From Tatumella morbirosei (GTDB taxonomy: Bacteria > Pseudomonadota > Gammaproteobacteria > Enterobacterales > Enterobacteriaceae): 64,000 bases of DNA. Within the stretch, counting starts at the first letter, position 1; every line of letters begins with the position of its first letter. Below the pieces are notes generated by a model. It was given only the letters and a program-made list of their open reading frames with translations, was not told the origin of the DNA and did no database searches. Of the stretch, positions 61,029-64,000 are shown one piece after another. Position numbers and translations under genes: made by a program. The stretch spans positions 986,955-1,050,954 of the forward strand of contig NZ_JPKR02000005.1 in NCBI RefSeq assembly GCF_000757425.2, given 5' to 3'.

Positions 61029-61913
61029 ATGAAGCCTTTTTTACGCTGGGGTTTTGTTGCGACAGCTTTGGTGCTGGCAGGATGCAGCAGCTCTAATTGG
61101 CGTAAGAATGAAGTTCTTGCCGTTCCTCTGCAACCAACATTGCAGCAGGAAGTTATTCTGGCGCGTATGGAACAAATTCTTGCCAGTCGTGCCCTCACCG
61201 ATGATGAACGCGCACAGCTGTTATATGAGCGCGGAGTGTTGTATGATAGTTTAGGTCTGCGGGCACTCGCACGGAACGATTTTTCCCAGGCGCTGTCTAT
61301 CAGACCAGATATGCCAGAAGTATTTAACTATCTTGGTATATACTTAACGCAGGCAGGGAATTTTGATTCTGCCTATGAAGCGTTTGATTCTGTACTTGAG
61401 CTTGATCCAACTTACAATTATGCGCATTTAAACCGTGGTATCGCCCTCTATTACGGCGGACGATACAAGTTAGCGCAAGATGATCTGCTGGCGTTCTATA
61501 AGGACGATCCTAATGATCCTTTTCGTGCACTTTGGCTGTATCTCGATGAACGCGAGATGAATGCAGACAAAGCGAAAGTAGCGCTCAAACAGCGCTATGA
61601 CTCGGCGAATAAAGATCAATGGGGATGGAATATTGTCGAATTCTACCTGGGTGATATCAGTGAAAAAACACTGATGGAAAGACTCCAGGCAGATGCTACC
61701 GATAACACCTCGCTCGCTGAACATCTCAGTGAAACCAACTTCTATTTAGGTAAATACTACCTAAGTCTGGGGGAGAAGGACAACGCAGAAGCGTTGTTCA
61801 AACTGGCGGTTGCCAACAACGTGAATAACTTTGTTGAACACCGATACGCATTGTTGGAACTGGCTGAACTTGGCCAGGCACAAGACGATTTATCAGAATC
61901 CGACCAGCAATAG
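61029..61913 (+). CDS. nlpI: Lipoprotein NlpI
   Basis: Outer-membrane lipoprotein that partners with protease Prc to degrade the endopeptidase MepS and scaffolds cell-wall enzymes. 294 residues, exactly E. coli. ATG 61029 (GGGAG at 61017-61021) gives a lipoprotein signal ending LVLAGC, Cys19. TPR repeats start near residue 60 ([22 protein letters not shown]). The longer frame from 60945 is ruled out by the signal sequence. Confidence 0.97.
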   Translation: MKPFLRWGFVATALVLAGCSSSNWRKNEVLAVPLQPTLQQEVILARMEQILASRALTDDERAQLLYERGVLYDSLGLRALARNDFSQALSIRPDMPEVFNYLGIYLTQAGNFDSAYEAFDSVLELDPTYNYAHLNRGIALYYGGRYKLAQDDLLAFYKDDPNDPFRALWLYLDEREMNADKAKVALKQRYDSANKDQWGWNIVEFYLGDISEKTLMERLQADATDNTSLAEHLSETNFYLGKYYLSLGEKDNAEALFKLAVANNVNNFVEHRYALLELAELGQAQDDLSESDQQ

Positions 61914-62018
61914 CTGACGTTTTTTAACGCCCTTTGTTTATGCTTCCTGTCATCCTTTGGGGGTGAGGGGCGTTTTATTCGTCAAAAACTTCTAATTTGA
62001 GCCGGTTCACACTTTTCA

Positions 62019-62075
62019 ATGAAACTAACTGCAAGTTTTCATGACGAGTTATGTAGACTGGCCGCCGTTATCTAA
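62019..62075 (+). CDS. yrbN: Small protein YrbN, short form
   Basis: An 18-residue frame ([18 protein letters not shown]) immediately before deaD matches the core of the E. coli small protein YrbN ([10 protein letters not shown]), which sits in the same place but is about 26 residues. The TAA at 62073-62075 abuts the GAGG (62076-62079) of deaD, so its likely job is translational coupling or a leader. There is no clear Shine-Dalgarno of its own. Too small to be judged by length alone; position and sequence carry the call. Confidence 0.75.
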   Translation: MKLTASFHDELCRLAAVI

Positions 62076-62091
62076 GAGGCACGTGTACTAC

Positions 62092-63951
62092 ATGACTGAT
62101 ATTCAAACCACTTTTGCTGATCTGGGCCTTAACGAATCTATTTTGTCTGCTCTTAACGACATGGGATACGTTAAACCATCGCCTATCCAGGCGGCCTGTA
62201 TTCCTCACCTGCTGGAAGGCCGTGATGTTCTGGGTATGGCTCAGACCGGTAGTGGTAAAACAGCGGCATTCTCTTTGCCATTGCTGAACAACATTGATCC
62301 TGCCCTGCGCGCACCACAAATCCTGGTGCTGGCCCCAACCCGTGAGTTGGCGGTACAGGTTGCAGAAGCTGCCACTGAATTTTCTAAACATATGCGTGGC
62401 GTTAACGTACTGGCCCTGTATGGCGGTCAGCGTTATGACGTACAGCTGCGCGCCCTGCGTCAGGGGCCACAGATCGTCGTCGGTACTCCGGGGCGTCTGC
62501 TGGATCACCTGAAGCGCGGGACTCTGGACCTGTCTAATCTGCGTGGTCTGGTTCTGGACGAAGCTGATGAAATGCTGCGTATGGGCTTCATCGAAGACGT
62601 TGAAACCATTATGGCGCAGATCCCTGACGGGCATCAGACGGCACTGTTCTCTGCAACGATGCCGGAAGCGATTCGTCGTATCACCCGTCGCTTTATGAAA
62701 GATCCACAGGAAGTACGTATCCAGTCAAGTATCACGACCCGTCCGGACATCAGCCAGTCTTACTGGACTGCTTATGGCCGTAAAAGTGATGCTCTGGTAC
62801 GTTTCCTGGAAGCTGAAGATTTTGATGCGGCAATTATCTTTGTCCGTACCAAAAATGCGACTCTTGAAATTGCTGAAACTCTGGAACGTAGCGGTTACAA
62901 CAGTGCGGCACTGAACGGTGACATGAACCAGTCGCTGCGTGAACAGACTCTGGAACGCCTGAAAGATGGTCGTTTGGATATCCTGATTGCTACCGACGTA
63001 GCAGCACGCGGTCTGGATGTGGAACGTATCAGCCTGGTGGTTAACTATGACATTCCACTGGATGCAGAGTCATACGTTCACCGTATTGGTCGTACGGGCC
63101 GTGCGGGCCGTGCCGGTCGTGCGTTGTTGTTTGTTGAAAACCGCGAGCGTCGTCTGCTGCGCAATATCGAACGCACCATGAAGCTGACGATCCCTGAAGT
63201 AGAACTGCCTAACGCAGAACTGCTGAGCAGCCGTCGCCAGACCAAATTTGCTGAACGAGTGCAGCAACAACTGGAAAGCAGTGATTTAGATCAGTACCGT
63301 GCTCTGCTGGAAAAACTGTCTCCGCAGGAAGATCTGGATATGGAGACTCTGGCCGCAGCACTGCTGAAAATGGCTCAGGGCGAACGTCCATTAATCGTAC
63401 CTGCTGATGCACCACGTCCTCCACGTCGTGAATTCCGTGATCGTGATGACCGGGGTGGTCGTGACCGTGATGATCGTCGTGGTAACCGTGAGGGTGACCG
63501 TCCACGTCGTGAGCGTCGTGACGTTGGCGATATGCAGATGTACCGCATTGAAGTGGGCCGTGATGACGGTGTTGAAGTTCGCCACATCGTGGGTGCTATC
63601 GCAAACGAAGGTGATATCAGCAGCCGCTACATTGGTAACATCAAGCTGTTTGGTTCTCACTCAACGATCGAATTGCCAAAAGGTATGCCGGGTGAAGTCC
63701 TGCAGCACTTTACCAAGACCCGTATTCTGAATAAACCGATGAATATGCAACTGATCGGTGATGCACCTCAGTCATCGCGTGAACCTCGTCGTGGTGGTCG
63801 TGATGGCGGGCGTGAAGGTGGTCGCGAAGGCGGACGTCGTTTCTCTGATCGCCGTGAAGGTGGACGTAGTTTCGGTGGCAACCGTGAAGGTCATCGTGGT
63901 CAGCGTCGTGAAGAAGGTGCAGCACCGGCTGCACGTCGCCGCGAATACTAA
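62092..63951 (+). CDS. deaD: ATP-dependent DEAD-box RNA helicase DeaD/CsdA
   Basis: Cold-shock helicase in ribosome assembly and mRNA decay. 619 residues from ATG 62092 ([13 protein letters not shown]). Motifs: Q motif near [38 protein letters not shown] and [12 protein letters not shown] dimerisation/RNA-binding RRM follows ([24 protein letters not shown]), then an Arg/Gly-rich tail. An upstream ATG in frame at 62041 overlaps yrbN and is not supported. A weak hairpin (63963-63969 with 63977-63983) follows near the window end. Confidence 0.97.
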   Translation: MTDIQTTFADLGLNESILSALNDMGYVKPSPIQAACIPHLLEGRDVLGMAQTGSGKTAAFSLPLLNNIDPALRAPQILVLAPTRELAVQVAEAATEFSKHMRGVNVLALYGGQRYDVQLRALRQGPQIVVGTPGRLLDHLKRGTLDLSNLRGLVLDEADEMLRMGFIEDVETIMAQIPDGHQTALFSATMPEAIRRITRRFMKDPQEVRIQSSITTRPDISQSYWTAYGRKSDALVRFLEAEDFDAAIIFVRTKNATLEIAETLERSGYNSAALNGDMNQSLREQTLERLKDGRLDILIATDVAARGLDVERISLVVNYDIPLDAESYVHRIGRTGRAGRAGRALLFVENRERRLLRNIERTMKLTIPEVELPNAELLSSRRQTKFAERVQQQLESSDLDQYRALLEKLSPQEDLDMETLAAALLKMAQGERPLIVPADAPRPPRREFRDRDDRGGRDRDDRRGNREGDRPRRERRDVGDMQMYRIEVGRDDGVEVRHIVGAIANEGDISSRYIGNIKLFGSHSTIELPKGMPGEVLQHFTKTRILNKPMNMQLIGDAPQSSREPRRGGRDGGREGGREGGRRFSDRREGGRSFGGNREGHRGQRREEGAAPAARRREY

Positions 63952-64000
63952 TCACTGAGAAAAGGGATCGTGTTCCGGTCCCTGACTGAGTCCGACAAAA

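Overview
The window is about 64 kb of chromosome from a gammaproteobacterium of the order Enterobacterales. The evidence is the near-identical order and sequence of the E. coli 69-72 min neighbourhood (gltB, arcB, mtgA, the rpoN and lpt/kds cluster, mla, murA, ispB, rplU-rpmA-obgE, dacB, greA, rlmE-ftsH, folP-glmM-secG, nusA-infB, rpsO-pnp, nlpI-deaD). The mixture of very high identity with several missing neighbours (no yhcC, elbB or yhbE at their usual places) suggests a relative outside Escherichia, perhaps in or near Erwiniaceae. The genus cannot be fixed from this sequence alone.

Layout. 1-4380: gltB on the minus strand, cut by the window edge. 5139-9091: arcB, the sRNA gene arcZ facing arcB's end, a 750-base stretch that may hold one tiny gene, then mtgA. 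9118-17112 (minus): two adjacent clusters that read yrbG-kdsD-kdsC-lptC-lptA-lptB-rpoN-hpf-ptsN-rapZ-npr, covering LPS sugar synthesis, LPS export, sigma-54 and the nitrogen PTS. 17338-20444: the mlaFEDCB lipid-transport operon. 20562-22163: ibaG-murA. 22245-23827 (minus): ispB and sfsB. 24171-26199: rplU-rpmA and obgE.

26269-43155 is a complete-looking enterobactin block of about 17 kb lying between obgE and dacB, which are normally neighbours or close. It has entCEBAH (minus) divergent from fepB-fepD-fepG-fepC (plus), then fes-ybdZ-entF (minus) divergent from fepA (plus). Fur-box-like sites lie in both divergent promoter regions. The block can make 2,3-dihydroxybenzoate, assemble enterobactin, take up the ferric form and hydrolyse it. 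The phosphopantetheinyl transferase EntD and the exporter EntS are absent here.

43216-63951 returns to the conserved backbone: dacB, greA, yhbY, rlmE-ftsH, folP-glmM-secG, tRNA-Leu(GAG), tRNA-fMet, rimP-nusA-infB-rbfA-truB-rpsO-pnp, nlpI, yrbN and deaD. Two genes carry single-base homopolymer frameshifts: mlaC in a G6 run and rlmE in an A8 run. Both are more likely sequencing errors than real lesions but deserve checking. Beyond genes, the window contains recognisable regulatory elements: ArcZ, a sigma-E promoter and GraL-like leader for greA, a sigma-32-like promoter for rlmE-ftsH, the RNase III hairpin in the pnp leader, internal IF2 starts in infB, and a hairpin that would cover the fepA ribosome binding site. 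I saw no transposase, phage gene, CRISPR array or rRNA.
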